Numbered from the stretch's first letter, positions 7,508-16,478 are shown. The stretch is 35,534 nucleotides of DNA from Candidatus Heimdallarchaeota archaeon LC_3 (GCA_001940645.1 MDVS01000139.1:1-35534), one strand, 5' to 3'. Made by a program: numbers and translations. Notes: generated by a model not told the origin, from the sequence alone.

Positions 7508-7820
7508 GTGGAATTATAACATATATTTAATGAATCTGATAAGTATTCATATATTGGTAATGAATTATTCCCTATCAAATGAACTTTAGAAAGAGAGAAA
7601 TAGAATAAATTTAATAATGATCAAAATTTGTTTCTCTTAGAAACTAATACGATCAAACCAGAAACGATGGATAATTGAAGATAAGAAGGAATAACAGAAA
7701 AAGAAGCAAAGAGAGAATCAATTATAGAGAATTTCATATCAAATATAAGCTTTTCACTTTTAATTAGGGGAAAAAATGTTTATTATGTTTATCAATGAAT
7801 TTAAGAACTCATGAAAGAGA
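7508..7820. other. Intergenic stretch without recognised content
   Basis: AT-rich, with scattered short frames only. It lies between the permease stop and the headless gene fragment. No repeat, promoter or RNA gene is supported. Confidence 0.5.
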
Positions 7821-8612
7821 TTAAAACTCTTCTTTATTGAATTTGTAAAGAGAAATCAATATAAAAATGATTATAAGTCCTAATGTAATGACAATAGGCA
7901 TAAACGTTTCTATTGGTAATCTCATTACAACAGATGAGAACAAAGAATATTCTGATGAAATAGGAAAGAACAATCCATGAGGGAAAAATGCAAAAAACTC
8001 TCTTATATTTTGTAGGAAAGATAATATCCCAAAATTAAATAAAATAGGTAATCCAATAACCAGACTGTTTTGATTTGAAATGGTCCCTAACATTATAGAC
8101 AGAGTAAGATAAAAAATCAGAATTAACGAAATTATACTTAATCCGGTAACATAAGAAAGGAAATCGAATTGAATTTTTCCCACAAACATAATTAGAAAAT
8201 AGACAGTGATTCCAGGAATATAAACCATCGAAACCACTACACCTAACGAGTTGCTTAGTAATTTTGAACTCAGAAAAGCTGTTCTGGAACAAGGTTTGGA
8301 TATAATCCATTGAATAGTTCCAGCATTCCTTTCACCAAGGATAACTTCGCCCATTATAATAACAACACCAATAGTGGGGGGGAATCCAAAGAAGATACCA
8401 AGTATTTTTGAAACATCTAATTCTGTTGGATTTCTAATTAAAAGACTAATCATTGATAGATTAATGATTCCAGACCATAATATAATTTGAAAAATCCAAT
8501 GTTTGCTTTTCCACCATCGACTCATTTCCATATAAAATAAGTTGGAAAAACCCCCTGAAAAACCAATATTTTTTCTCATTTGAAAAGAATCATTAGTTAT
8601 CATTATTTTCAC
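7821..8612 (-). CDS. ABC-2 type transporter permease
   Basis: The 263-residue product has about six hydrophobic helices (around IILWSGIINLSMISLLI, IGVVIIMGEVIL, GVVVSMVYIPGITVYFLIMF, ISLILIFYLTLSIML, GLPILFNFGILSFL and IVITLGLIIIFILISLY). Between the second and third is the typical ABC-2 region ERNAGTIQWIISKPCSRTAFLSSKL, where the coupling loop contacts the ATPase. Its start overlaps the end of the ATPase gene 8593-9546 by 20 bases, so the two are translationally coupled and form one transporter, presumably an exporter. ABC-2 systems export drugs, lipids or polysaccharides; the substrate here is unknown, but the MFS exporter next door and the divergent regulator point to efflux. Confidence 0.85.
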   Translation of the reverse strand: MKIMITNDSFQMRKNIGFSGGFSNLFYMEMSRWWKSKHWIFQIILWSGIINLSMISLLIRNPTELDVSKILGIFFGFPPTIGVVIIMGEVILGERNAGTIQWIISKPCSRTAFLSSKLLSNSLGVVVSMVYIPGITVYFLIMFVGKIQFDFLSYVTGLSIISLILIFYLTLSIMLGTISNQNSLVIGLPILFNFGILSFLQNIREFFAFFPHGLFFPISSEYSLFSSVVMRLPIETFMPIVITLGLIIIFILISLYKFNKEEF

Positions 8613-9546
8613 CCACTAAATTAATAAATATATCTTCAAGTTCGTATATTTTTTTGTTAAATGATAATATATCTAAATTTTCATCTTTCAGAAACTCTCG
8701 TTGTAAATTCTTTTCAGCTAAATCATTATTTGAGACTGAAACATGAAGTGTTGTCGAATCCCCTATTGAATCAGAATCAATAGAGTCTACCCAAGATAAA
8801 TTTTGAATCCTGTCTATTGTGTTATTTGAGATCCCTTTTACCTCAACTACATATATGATACCATCTGAACCTTTTTGTAATTCTTCGATTGGTCCCTGTG
8901 TTATTAATTCACCATTGTTTAGAATTGCAACAGAATCTGAAACCTTTTGGACATCATCTAAGATATGAGTTGAGTAGAAAATTGTTGTAGTTTCTCTCAA
9001 TTTTTCCATAATATCAAGTATATCTTTTCTTCCAATAGGATCGAGAGCTGCTGCTGGTTCATCCAATATTAACAAGTCGGGATTATGAATAGTAGCTTGT
9101 GCTAAACCTAATCGTTGGGTTTCTCCACCGGATAACTTTCCAACGACCCTATTTTGTTTATCTATCAAACCAACTAAGTTCAAGATTTCGTCAATCCTTT
9201 CATCCATCTGTTTTTTTGGTCCTTTAACAAAAAAACGAAATGAAAATTCCAACAATTCTCTTATTGTCATATGTCCATAAAAATTTATGTCCTGTGGTAG
9301 ATATCCAATCCTAGATCTAATAAAAACTGAGTTATTAATAATATCTTTTCCAAAAATATTACATGATCCACTTGTAGGCTTGATCAAACCAAGAAGCGTT
9401 TTCATTAAAGTAGTTTTACCAGCTCCATTAGGACCTAAGAATCCAAAGATGGAATTCTTTGGTACTTTCAGATTAATTAGTTTTAAAGCTTTGACTTCAG
9501 TTCCAAAAAATTTTGATAAATTCTGTGTTTCAATTACATATTGCAT
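8593..9546 (-). CDS. ABC transporter ATP-binding protein
   Basis: The 317-residue protein carries a full ABC domain: Walker A GPNGAGKTT (residues 38-46), Q-loop at Q85, signature LSGGE (138-142), Walker B LLILDEPAA (158-166), D-loop ALDP and switch histidine H194. A C-terminal extension of about 100 residues resembles the regulatory tail common in drug-type ABC-2 ATPases. It is encoded just upstream of, and overlapping, its permease (7821-8612) and 63 bases after the MFS gene. AGGTGA lies eight bases upstream of ATG 9546. Confidence 0.92.
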   Translation of the reverse strand: MQYVIETQNLSKFFGTEVKALKLINLKVPKNSIFGFLGPNGAGKTTLMKTLLGLIKPTSGSCNIFGKDIINNSVFIRSRIGYLPQDINFYGHMTIRELLEFSFRFFVKGPKKQMDERIDEILNLVGLIDKQNRVVGKLSGGETQRLGLAQATIHNPDLLILDEPAAALDPIGRKDILDIMEKLRETTTIFYSTHILDDVQKVSDSVAILNNGELITQGPIEELQKGSDGIIYVVEVKGISNNTIDRIQNLSWVDSIDSDSIGDSTTLHVSVSNNDLAEKNLQREFLKDENLDILSFNKKIYELEDIFINLVGENNDN

Positions 9547-9560
9547 ATTAAATTCACCTG

Positions 9561-9573
9561 TTAATTTTTTATA
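9561..9573 (-). promoter_or_regulatory. TATA-like box before the ABC genes
   Basis: TATAAAAAATTAA on the minus strand is centred about 23 bases upstream of ATG 9546. It could give the ABC pair its own leaderless transcript; the Shine-Dalgarno-like AGGTGA downstream of it suggests the pair is also read from the MFS gene. Confidence 0.3.
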
Positions 9574-9609
9574 CGTTAGTAGTTAGACTGTTACTGCAGT
9601 TTCAAAAAT

Positions 9610-10899
9610 TTAATCTGTATTAACCTCTTTTGAATCTACATCTTCAGTATCTTGATGTTCGACATGTCGTAAAGAGGTAAACATAAACATGAAAAATAAA
9701 ATCAACAACCCTATGATTGCAAAGTAGAGGATGAGATTATTTGCTCCCAATTCGTCAGCAAACAATCCAGCAAATAACACTCCAAGAGGAGAAATAGAGG
9801 TACTTAGAGTTGTTCTAACACTTGCTACTCGCCCTTGAAGATGAAGGGGGACTGTTTTATGCCAAATAGTTGTTGCAGATACTTGACTAACAGCTAAACA
9901 AACCCCAACAATCAGGAAACTTAAAAATAGGATCCATAATTCACCTTGGGGAGCAACGGCTACGAATAGAATTGAAACATAAATACCTAGAATAGCCACC
10001 AAAAATCCAGAAATTAACTTAGTTACCTTAACTTTTGTGGACAGTAGAATTGATGCAAATATTATTCCTCCTTGTAACAAAATAGTTACGAGAGCAAAAT
10101 CCAAAGCGTTACCACTATGATAAATCAATATAAGTAGAGGTAGGAGTACACTGAGTGGAGCAAAGGTGAAATTAATAAAAGCAAAGGTAAGTAACAACGG
10201 AATAAAGCCTTTTCCTCTTCTTAAAAATGAAAGACCTTCCTTAAATTCACTAAAAAATCCGTTTTCTTGTCCCTCTTGTTGTTTTGATCTTACAACCTTT
10301 GGAATCTTGATAAAAATCAATATAAATGCAGCAATTAAAAAGGTTACAACATCAATCCAAAGTAGCTGATATACAGGCCATGTAGCAAGAGCTATAAATA
10401 AAGCTGCAATAATTGGAGCCATTAATCCAACTAATGCGTTTCCTAATTGCATAATAGAATTTTTTTGCATTAATTTATCTCTAGGGACCATAGATGGGAT
10501 GATAGCGCTAAATATTGACTGATGGAAAGGTTGAAAGATTCCTTTGATTCCTAATAATAAAATAATAAGTAAAATATTCGTAGCTTCATTAATGAAGACC
10601 CATATTAATGCTAGAGTAAAGAAAGCCTGAAAAAAATCTGCGGATCCTAAAAGATACTTACGAGAAAATTTATCAATGAGAACACCGCCAAAAGGTGTAA
10701 TAAATATCGCTGGGACTGTTACTAGCAAAGTCAAAATCGTTAAAACTAGTGCGCTTTGTGTTAGCATTGTTAAATGAAAGATTATTACAAAAGTTGTTAA
10801 TACTGAGCCAAATAATGATACAGCTTGTCCAAAATATAAGAACATAAACGATTTCTGGTTGTATTCGTTGTATTCTTCAGTTTTTGTGTTTTGATTCAT
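9610..10899 (-). CDS. MFS efflux transporter
   Basis: The 429-residue protein has about twelve hydrophobic helices and the MFS motif A between helices 2 and 3 (GGVLIDKFSRK, residues 71-81). The layout resembles the MFS_3 group of multidrug/macrolide exporters. A polar loop of about 25 residues (PKVVRSKQQEGQENGFFSEF) separates the two halves, and the C-terminus is acidic. ATG 10899 follows the operator array at 10922-11009, and the gene is divergent from the winged-helix regulator 11067-11795, the classic layout of a locally controlled efflux gene. The ABC pair downstream is on the same strand, so one inducible efflux operon with two pumps is likely. The substrate is unknown. Confidence 0.88.
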   Translation of the reverse strand: MNQNTKTEEYNEYNQKSFMFLYFGQAVSLFGSVLTTFVIIFHLTMLTQSALVLTILTLLVTVPAIFITPFGGVLIDKFSRKYLLGSADFFQAFFTLALIWVFINEATNILLIILLLGIKGIFQPFHQSIFSAIIPSMVPRDKLMQKNSIMQLGNALVGLMAPIIAALFIALATWPVYQLLWIDVVTFLIAAFILIFIKIPKVVRSKQQEGQENGFFSEFKEGLSFLRRGKGFIPLLLTFAFINFTFAPLSVLLPLLILIYHSGNALDFALVTILLQGGIIFASILLSTKVKVTKLISGFLVAILGIYVSILFVAVAPQGELWILFLSFLIVGVCLAVSQVSATTIWHKTVPLHLQGRVASVRTTLSTSISPLGVLFAGLFADELGANNLILYFAIIGLLILFFMFMFTSLRHVEHQDTEDVDSKEVNTD

Positions 10900-10921
10900 T
10901 TTTTATCACTTTTAATTTAAT

Positions 10922-11009
10922 TTCCATTCACATGGAATGGTAAATGTATCTATGGAACATGACTTTAAATGTGTTCCGTTACCATGGAATATATTTTCAA
11001 GTCATGGAA
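10922..11009. promoter_or_regulatory. Array of TTCCAT/ATGGAA half-sites (operator region)
   Basis: In 88 bases there are five ATGGAA/TTCCAT hexamers plus partial copies. TTCCAT-TCAC-ATGGAA (10922-10937) is a perfect 6-4-6 palindrome; TTCCGT-TACC-ATGGAA (10974-10989) has the same geometry; GGAACAT ... ATGTgTTCC (10954-10977) is inverted; a single ATGGAA is at 11004-11009. A TTTAAA at 10963-10968 could be the TATA box of the MFS gene, placed inside the array. The regulator 11067-11795 is the likely ligand. Confidence 0.65.
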
Positions 11010-11027
11010 AGATTTTTATTTCAAGGA

Positions 11028-11044
11028 ATATATATTTTATATAA
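11028..11044 (+). promoter_or_regulatory. TATA region of the regulator gene
   Basis: ATATATATTTTATATAA at 11028-11044 ends 22 bases before ATG 11067, giving a short leader of roughly 10 bases at most. Confidence 0.45.
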
Positions 11045-11066
11045 GTGCTAAATAGGACATATCAAC

Positions 11067-11795
11067 ATGGAACAACGTGAAGATGCGATTGATGAGGAAG
11101 TTTCACAAAAAAAACTTTCAGAAACTCAAATGGCTAATCTAAAAGATCTTATTGACAAAATAGAAAAAGTTCTTTTGGATAAATATAGTTTGAGTTTAAT
11201 TGTTGAGTTGATTGTAAATTTTAATAAGAAATTAACTGCTAAAGAATTAGAAAACCTGAAAACAATCGATATGAAGAAATCTCTTCTATACAATAAACTC
11301 AAATTGCTAGAAGAATATAATTTGGTGACCTCAGAATATCAAATAAAAGAAAGTGAGGCAAAAGGAAGAGGATATGCCCAGAAAGTTTATTCTTTTTCTG
11401 TAGATAACTATGAAAAATTAATGAAAACAATGGCTAGCTATCAAGAAAGACCTGAACTCATAAGAGACAGTAAAATAGTTTATTTATCTCTATTACAGGC
11501 ATTTTTAGAGAGAGAAAAAAAGATGATACTTAATATTTCAACTGAAGATTTTGTCAAGGTTTTAAATTCAAAATTTAAAGATAAAAGTCAATATTTTGGT
11601 GGTATTTCGTTTTTACATAAAAAAGAATTCGATTTTTATCAAAAAAAGCAAAATCAAGCAATGAAAGAGACAATGGAATTCATAAAAGTAAATAGAAAGA
11701 CTTCTAAGAATGAGAAAAGTGGAAGTTTTGTTATAGAACCTTATTTTATTTATTACGGGTTTCTTTATTTTCCGGAGCTAGATAATGAATTTTAA
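11067..11795 (+). CDS. PadR-like winged-helix regulator of the efflux cassette
   Basis: The 242-residue protein has an N-terminal winged helix at about 25-110: a helix near KYSLSLIVELIVNF, the turn with LTAKELENLKTIDMKKSLLYNKLKLLEEYNLV, and a wing rich in basic residues (KGRGYAQKVYSFS), which is the pattern of PadR-type repressors. The C-terminal half is helical and basic, with aromatic patches, and probably forms the dimer or ligand-binding part. It is divergent from the MFS/ABC operon across the half-site array, so it probably senses an exported compound and controls both directions. Family assignment rests on the general pattern only. Confidence 0.65.
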   Translation: MEQREDAIDEEVSQKKLSETQMANLKDLIDKIEKVLLDKYSLSLIVELIVNFNKKLTAKELENLKTIDMKKSLLYNKLKLLEEYNLVTSEYQIKESEAKGRGYAQKVYSFSVDNYEKLMKTMASYQERPELIRDSKIVYLSLLQAFLEREKKMILNISTEDFVKVLNSKFKDKSQYFGGISFLHKKEFDFYQKKQNQAMKETMEFIKVNRKTSKNEKSGSFVIEPYFIYYGFLYFPELDNEF

Positions 11796-11975
11796 TTCAA
11801 AAAATTGATGTAAGGCTTCACAGGTTTTTGCTTCAAATTTAGAATCATGATAATTATGATTTGCATTATCACAAAGAGAGGGTATCCCTTTAGAATTAAC
11901 AAATCTATATTTTATCACAAAGTGAAATTTAGACCATCTAATGAATTTTTTAATTCGAATCCACATAATAATCAA
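11778..11975 (-). pseudogene. Fragment resembling the front of a restriction-type nuclease
   Basis: TTG 11975 opens 65 codons. The last third (CDNANHNYHDSKFEAKTCEA) contains SKFEA, a pattern often found at the first helix of PD-(D/E)XK nucleases (SKxEAxxAxxL). The frame stops soon after, without the catalytic D and ExK, and its 3' end overlaps the tail of the regulator gene by 18 bases. It is best read as the remains of a gene cut off by rearrangement; an accidental frame is possible. Confidence 0.3.
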
Positions 11976-12028
11976 ATACGATTTTTATTATTGGTTATTA
12001 ATCCTTAATTTTCTTTAATCAATTGCTA

Positions 12029-13441
12029 TTATTTAAGAAAAAATAACAGATCACCAAAAATGTTTACAAATTTTTCTCCAAGGACTCTTGAAGCATTTTT
12101 CGTAAATTCTTTTCCTGATAACTCTTTTTTCTTATATTTATACCAAAATTCCTTAATTTTCTCATAATCAGATCCAAGTTTAACAAATAAATATTTTTCA
12201 ATTTTATCTTGATTTTGAATAACTTCTTTGAAATTTTGTTCCAAAAAGTCTTGAATTTCTTTTGTTTGACCTAGTAATTCTTCTTGTCCACTTTTTAACT
12301 TTTTAATTCCCTCTTCTATGCTTTTTAGGGAAAAATTGTGTCCTTGAAAATAGAAATCAAGATTACTCAATAATTCGTTTACCGATGATCCTTTAAGTCT
12401 AAAAGAATTTTTCAACCTTATATATTCGAAATCAGGAATTTTTATTAGTAAATTCTTGAAATAACCAGCAATCTCTTCTGAATTGATAAATTCTAATTGA
12501 ATATTTTCATTTATAATCTTGTTAGCATCATCCAGATTAATCTCATCACCGTCTCGGAGTTCTGATAACAATTCCTTTATTATACCGAACAATTTCGCAT
12601 ATTCATCATTTCTCAATTCTTCTCGTAAATCTGGGTTTTTTACTAAGGAGTCTCGATCTATTAGTCTTATTAGATAATTTTTCAATATTTCCCCTTGATT
12701 TTCTTCTTTAGAAAGTTGGAGAATTTGATTTTCTTTTACTAATCCCACTTGAGCTTGAACTTTACTTGTATTGATTTTACCTAATATTTTTGTGGGTTTA
12801 AGTTCAATCTCAAGATTTTCTAAGTATTCATAAAGATCATACCAGGTATTATAGTTTAAATTTTGAAAACTTCTTGAATTTCTGAAATCTTTTAATAATC
12901 TGGAAATTAATAAATAAGATATTTCACCATTTGAAATTTCAAACATAATCAATTCTTTCCATAGATTTCCATAATCCTTTGAAAACTTAGATAATAAATC
13001 ATAAGATTCTGAAGAAAAATTATTTTTTTGATTATAATATTGTCCAGGAAACAAATTGTTATCACTAAATTTTAAAAAAACAGAAATAATATGATTGAGT
13101 AATGATCTGAATTGTTCAAAGCGATCTTTCAAATTTCTGTAATTTTTCTTTTCTGATTCAGTAGCTTCTTCTATTTTATTTTCCCAATTATAAAGATGGT
13201 GATAAGAATCGCGGAATATATTTAGTAGAGGGACGTTACCATCATTATTATTACTATATTGATGATTTTTAAGAAACTGAGCAAAATATTCTAATTTTCC
13301 ATTATCGACACGAAAACCAGCCTGCCCATCACCGATTCCAGCATGTAATCTTTCAACTCTTTTTATTTCTTCTCGATGAACAGTTCTAATATATTCTTCT
13401 ATAGAATAAATATTGTTTATCAGCATCATAGCATTCCCCAA
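12029..13441 (-). CDS. 470-residue helical coiled-coil protein, family not recognised
   Basis: The product is almost wholly helical and charged. It begins MGNAMMLINN, has an early glycine-rich spot (HAGIGDGQAGFRVDNG, residues 34-49), and a leucine/isoleucine heptad stretch at about 375-430 (SIEEGIKKLKSGQEELLGQ, FLEQNFKEVIQNQDKIEKYL) that should form a coiled coil. It ends in a hydrophobic FVNIFGDLLFFLK. No catalytic motif is visible. The last 110 residues are duplicated at 7160-7507, so this end behaves as a separable module. It is divergent from the NERD-helicase gene 13752-15527 across 310 bases, and the two may form a defence pair; that is inference from position. Confidence 0.7.
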   Translation of the reverse strand: MGNAMMLINNIYSIEEYIRTVHREEIKRVERLHAGIGDGQAGFRVDNGKLEYFAQFLKNHQYSNNNDGNVPLLNIFRDSYHHLYNWENKIEEATESEKKNYRNLKDRFEQFRSLLNHIISVFLKFSDNNLFPGQYYNQKNNFSSESYDLLSKFSKDYGNLWKELIMFEISNGEISYLLISRLLKDFRNSRSFQNLNYNTWYDLYEYLENLEIELKPTKILGKINTSKVQAQVGLVKENQILQLSKEENQGEILKNYLIRLIDRDSLVKNPDLREELRNDEYAKLFGIIKELLSELRDGDEINLDDANKIINENIQLEFINSEEIAGYFKNLLIKIPDFEYIRLKNSFRLKGSSVNELLSNLDFYFQGHNFSLKSIEEGIKKLKSGQEELLGQTKEIQDFLEQNFKEVIQNQDKIEKYLFVKLGSDYEKIKEFWYKYKKKELSGKEFTKNASRVLGEKFVNIFGDLLFFLK

Positions 13442-13751
13442 GATAAAATCAATTAGTATAATGAAATTCCTATCAAATATTTTAATCTTTGTGAGTAAAT
13501 TCTAAAAGAATCTCATCTTCTTTTTGCTCTAGAACTAATTCTTCCTCAAATAACTATAAATAATTATTCAAGTATTTCCAATTACTTTCGTTTTAGAAGG
13601 GGAAATTATGGATACAACTGAATTACCTTTTGATGGCACCTGGAAGGGTCTAATTATCTTGTATTTCCTATTATTAACAAATAAAGTATAAAATATCATA
13701 AACATACTCGAGAAAATGCTAATTATTGTCTAAAACAATTTTTCTTTATAG
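13442..13751 (+). other. Divergent intergenic region with promoters and a tiny frame
   Basis: A TATA box (CTATAAATAA, 13554-13563) is followed 45 bases later by AAGGGG and an ATG at 13608 opening 27 codons (to 13691) with one hydrophobic segment (GLIILYFLLL); this may be a leader peptide or a truncated gene. A second box, TATAAAAT near 13688, fits a promoter for the GTG start at 13752. No ncRNA is supported. Confidence 0.3.
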
Positions 13752-15527
13752 GTGAACCTTTTGGTCGTAATTGGGAAAACGAATGAAAAATCAACTCCGG
13801 GAGAGAAAAAATTATTTAATCATTTCGAAAAATTTGATGATTCCTACTCTCACTATTATTTTTGTTATCAACCCAAAATTATTGATCGTTATCCTGATTT
13901 CATTATTATTGGGAAAGAGATCGGTGTCGTAATTATAGAAGTTAAGGATTATACTGATGAAATTGATGTTGTTAAAACCAGTGGTTCTTGGATTTCCAGT
14001 AAAGATGGTAGGGACTTACGCAATCCTTTTGATCAGATAAAAAATTATATTGATGAGGTCTCTATTGCCACTGCGAATTCTCAATCTATAAAAAATATTC
14101 AAAAATTTATTCAATGTGTAGTCGTCTTTCCTGAGATAGCAATTGATTCCCCAATCTGGAATAAAATAGATAAAGAAATGCCTAGTAATGTTATTAGCTT
14201 TTTTAAAAATCATATTCATTCCACTCATGCTAAATTCTACAATGAGTTCAAAAATAGGGTCAGTTTTGATTTTTCTTTAAATCCTATAGAAATTAAAAAT
14301 TTACAAGCCAAATTAGTTCCTTTAAGTGTTATACCGTCACCAAAACAAACAAGGTTTGGTCAATTTTTATCGGATGAAACTGATATTAAATTGCTTGATA
14401 GTGCCCAAGAGCAATTTGCACGTGAGTTAGGAGAAGGTCATAGAATAATATATGGCGTTGCTGGCAGTGGTAAAACTGTTATGTTAATTGCCCGTGCTAA
14501 GTACCTTTCAATAAAACATCCTGATTGGAGAATTCTCCTTTTATGCTATAATAAATTGTTAAGGGATTTTATTGCTAAAACTCTACAATCACCTGAATAT
14601 ACGAATATTATGATATCTACTTACCACAGTTTCGCTTATAAAACGATAGTAAATGATCCTAAGTTGAAATCTGAATATTTCAAATTAAATAATGAATATA
14701 AGAATAAAAAAACAGAATTTTTTCAAGAAATTGTTCCTAAATTACTTATTCGTGCGATTTCTGATGATTACAACAAGTTTGACGCGGTTCTGATTGATGA
14801 AGGGCAAGATTTTGCTAAATCTTGGTTTGATTCAGTAATAAAATTACTTGATCCGGTGAAAAAATCCCTATTGATAACGTTGGATGGATTGCAAAGTATC
14901 TTTGCACAGAAGAAATTCAGGTGGATCGATGCTGGAATCGAAGCTCGAGGGAAAACTGTTTATTTAGAAAAATCGTATAGAAATCCAAAGACAATTGGTG
15001 AATTTGCACGTGAGTTTTTGTTAAAAGATGAAGCTATTAGGAATGGGATAATAAAAGATGAAGAATTAGTGCCTACTAAAGAATTCTTGAGATCAGGTGG
15101 AGAAGTCGTATATATTGACAAAAAAGGAGTTTGGGATAATCGGAAAGAAATTTTGGGATTAGTAAAGAATTATTATGAGAAAAACTTAACAATCCTCATC
15201 TTATTTAGATATGATTACTCTGACGATTATTATACAGGAAATAAAGATAAATTATTAGTTCTTTTAGCAGAAAGAAACATTAAGTTTAAATATATGAAAG
15301 ATGAATGGAATTTAGACCGACCTGGTATTAATGTCAACACAATTCATGGAGTTAAAGGACTAGAATCTGATGTTGTAATAATTCCAGATATTAATGAGTA
15401 TCAGAACAACTCAACAAACAGAAAATTGTGCTATATGGCAATGACTAGAGCTATAAAGCATCTGGTAGTAACAGCAACAGGAGACAGTGACTGGACAAAA
15501 GAAATAAAAGAGATATTAAATAAATAG
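13752..15527 (+). CDS. NERD nuclease domain fused to a superfamily 1 helicase
   Basis: The 591-residue protein starts at GTG 13752. Residues 15-130 form a NERD (nuclease-related) domain with the endonuclease-like core PDFIIIGKEIGVVIIEVKDY: D49, E63 and K65 fit the D-ExK pattern. The helicase part follows: Walker A GVAGSGKT (235-242), Walker B with VLIDEGQD (346-353), a motif near LITLDGLQSIF, motif V region TIHGVKGLESD (530-540) and motif VI CYMAMTRAIKHLVV. This is the UvrD/Rep-type order in a compact form. NERD-helicase fusions are common on mobile elements and in anti-phage islands, where they degrade or unwind foreign DNA. The divergent coiled-coil gene 12029-13441 is a possible partner. 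Confidence 0.9.
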   Translation: MNLLVVIGKTNEKSTPGEKKLFNHFEKFDDSYSHYYFCYQPKIIDRYPDFIIIGKEIGVVIIEVKDYTDEIDVVKTSGSWISSKDGRDLRNPFDQIKNYIDEVSIATANSQSIKNIQKFIQCVVVFPEIAIDSPIWNKIDKEMPSNVISFFKNHIHSTHAKFYNEFKNRVSFDFSLNPIEIKNLQAKLVPLSVIPSPKQTRFGQFLSDETDIKLLDSAQEQFARELGEGHRIIYGVAGSGKTVMLIARAKYLSIKHPDWRILLLCYNKLLRDFIAKTLQSPEYTNIMISTYHSFAYKTIVNDPKLKSEYFKLNNEYKNKKTEFFQEIVPKLLIRAISDDYNKFDAVLIDEGQDFAKSWFDSVIKLLDPVKKSLLITLDGLQSIFAQKKFRWIDAGIEARGKTVYLEKSYRNPKTIGEFAREFLLKDEAIRNGIIKDEELVPTKEFLRSGGEVVYIDKKGVWDNRKEILGLVKNYYEKNLTILILFRYDYSDDYYTGNKDKLLVLLAERNIKFKYMKDEWNLDRPGINVNTIHGVKGLESDVVIIPDINEYQNNSTNRKLCYMAMTRAIKHLVVTATGDSDWTKEIKEILNK

Positions 15528-15649
15528 ACCCTTACTTAATATTAAAATCTACTCTTTTCTTAATTAGATACTATTCTCATCTTAGAAAGATATGTTAAAC
15601 CGATCGCTTTCTACTTAAGTAATCCTCCTAAAATATTGTAATGTTGAAT

Positions 15650-15658
15650 TTATAAATA
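15650..15658 (+). promoter_or_regulatory. TATA box deciding the start of 15694
   Basis: TTATAAATA at 15650-15658 predicts transcription start near 15680. That excludes TTG starts at 15664/15667 and supports ATG 15694 with a leader of about a dozen bases. Confidence 0.5.
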
Positions 15659-15693
15659 ATTTATTGTTGATAAGAAAAATTGTTGATAGTCAA

Positions 15694-16356
15694 ATGGTCT
15701 ATTGTCCAAAATGTGGAAATGATGTCGGAGAAGCAGAATATTGTATCAAATGTGGAACCAACATCCTTCAAACAAGACTGAAAAAATTAGAAGCAAAATT
15801 AAATCAAAAATCGCAAATAAGCAATATAATTAAGATACAAGAAGAGATACAGAAAGTAAGGAAAAGAATTGCAGAAAATAATGAAAAGAAATTGCTTCGT
15901 CTTATAAATAAAGCAAATAGTATTCCTTTAAAACAGTTTAAGGAATTTATGGAATTTTCTTCTGATAAAGAATGTTTAGACTGGATAATCTCGTTATCAG
16001 ATGACAGTCCAATTAGATTAGATGGAAATTTAGTCATTTTCAAGTCTGAGGAACGCAATCAGATTACTCAAAGGGATATAGGAGGTTTAATACAAACATG
16101 TTTTTTCTGTGGTGCAATCTTAAACAAATATGATAAAACATGTATACAATGTAGTAGAGAGATTCTTCACTGCCCAATTTGTAAAGGATCAATCAATTTC
16201 GGTGAACAAATCGGAAAATGCAGTCATTGTGAAAATTTTTTCCATTATTCTCATGCATCAGAATGGATTAAGATTAAAGGGAAATGTGCTATCTGTAATC
16301 AAGAAATGAATGAAGAAGATTTGATAATTTATTATGAAGGGAAAGGAAAAAAATAA
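15694..16356 (+). CDS. Zinc-ribbon, winged-helix and PHD/RING-like finger protein
   Basis: From ATG 15694 the product is 220 residues. Residues 4-20 form a zinc ribbon (C4, C7, C17, C20); 25-70 is a charged coiled coil; 75-118 looks like a small winged helix of the PCI type (SIPLKQFKEFMEFSS ... IRLDGNLVIF). A second cysteine set follows (C136, C139, C150, C153), then C160-x2-C163-x12-C176-x2-C179-x4-H184-x2-H187-x10-C198-x2-C201. That spacing, with W190 before the last pair, is the cross-brace layout of PHD and RING-CH fingers, with histidine in place of the usual sixth cysteine. Such fingers serve as E3 ubiquitin ligases or protein readers in eukaryotes, and Asgard archaea encode ubiquitin-type systems. 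An E3-like role is inferred; no E1, E2 or ubiquitin gene lies in the window. Confidence 0.75.
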   Translation: MVYCPKCGNDVGEAEYCIKCGTNILQTRLKKLEAKLNQKSQISNIIKIQEEIQKVRKRIAENNEKKLLRLINKANSIPLKQFKEFMEFSSDKECLDWIISLSDDSPIRLDGNLVIFKSEERNQITQRDIGGLIQTCFFCGAILNKYDKTCIQCSREILHCPICKGSINFGEQIGKCSHCENFFHYSHASEWIKIKGKCAICNQEMNEEDLIIYYEGKGKK

Positions 16357-16478
16357 CAGTAACAATCTCAGAAAAGACTTCAGGAGTGGAAGGTCAGAAG
16401 AGAAGTTTTTTACACTCTGCTTATTTATACAGTATTAAAATGATAGAACAATTGTAGAAGTAAGGTAGTCACGATCTA

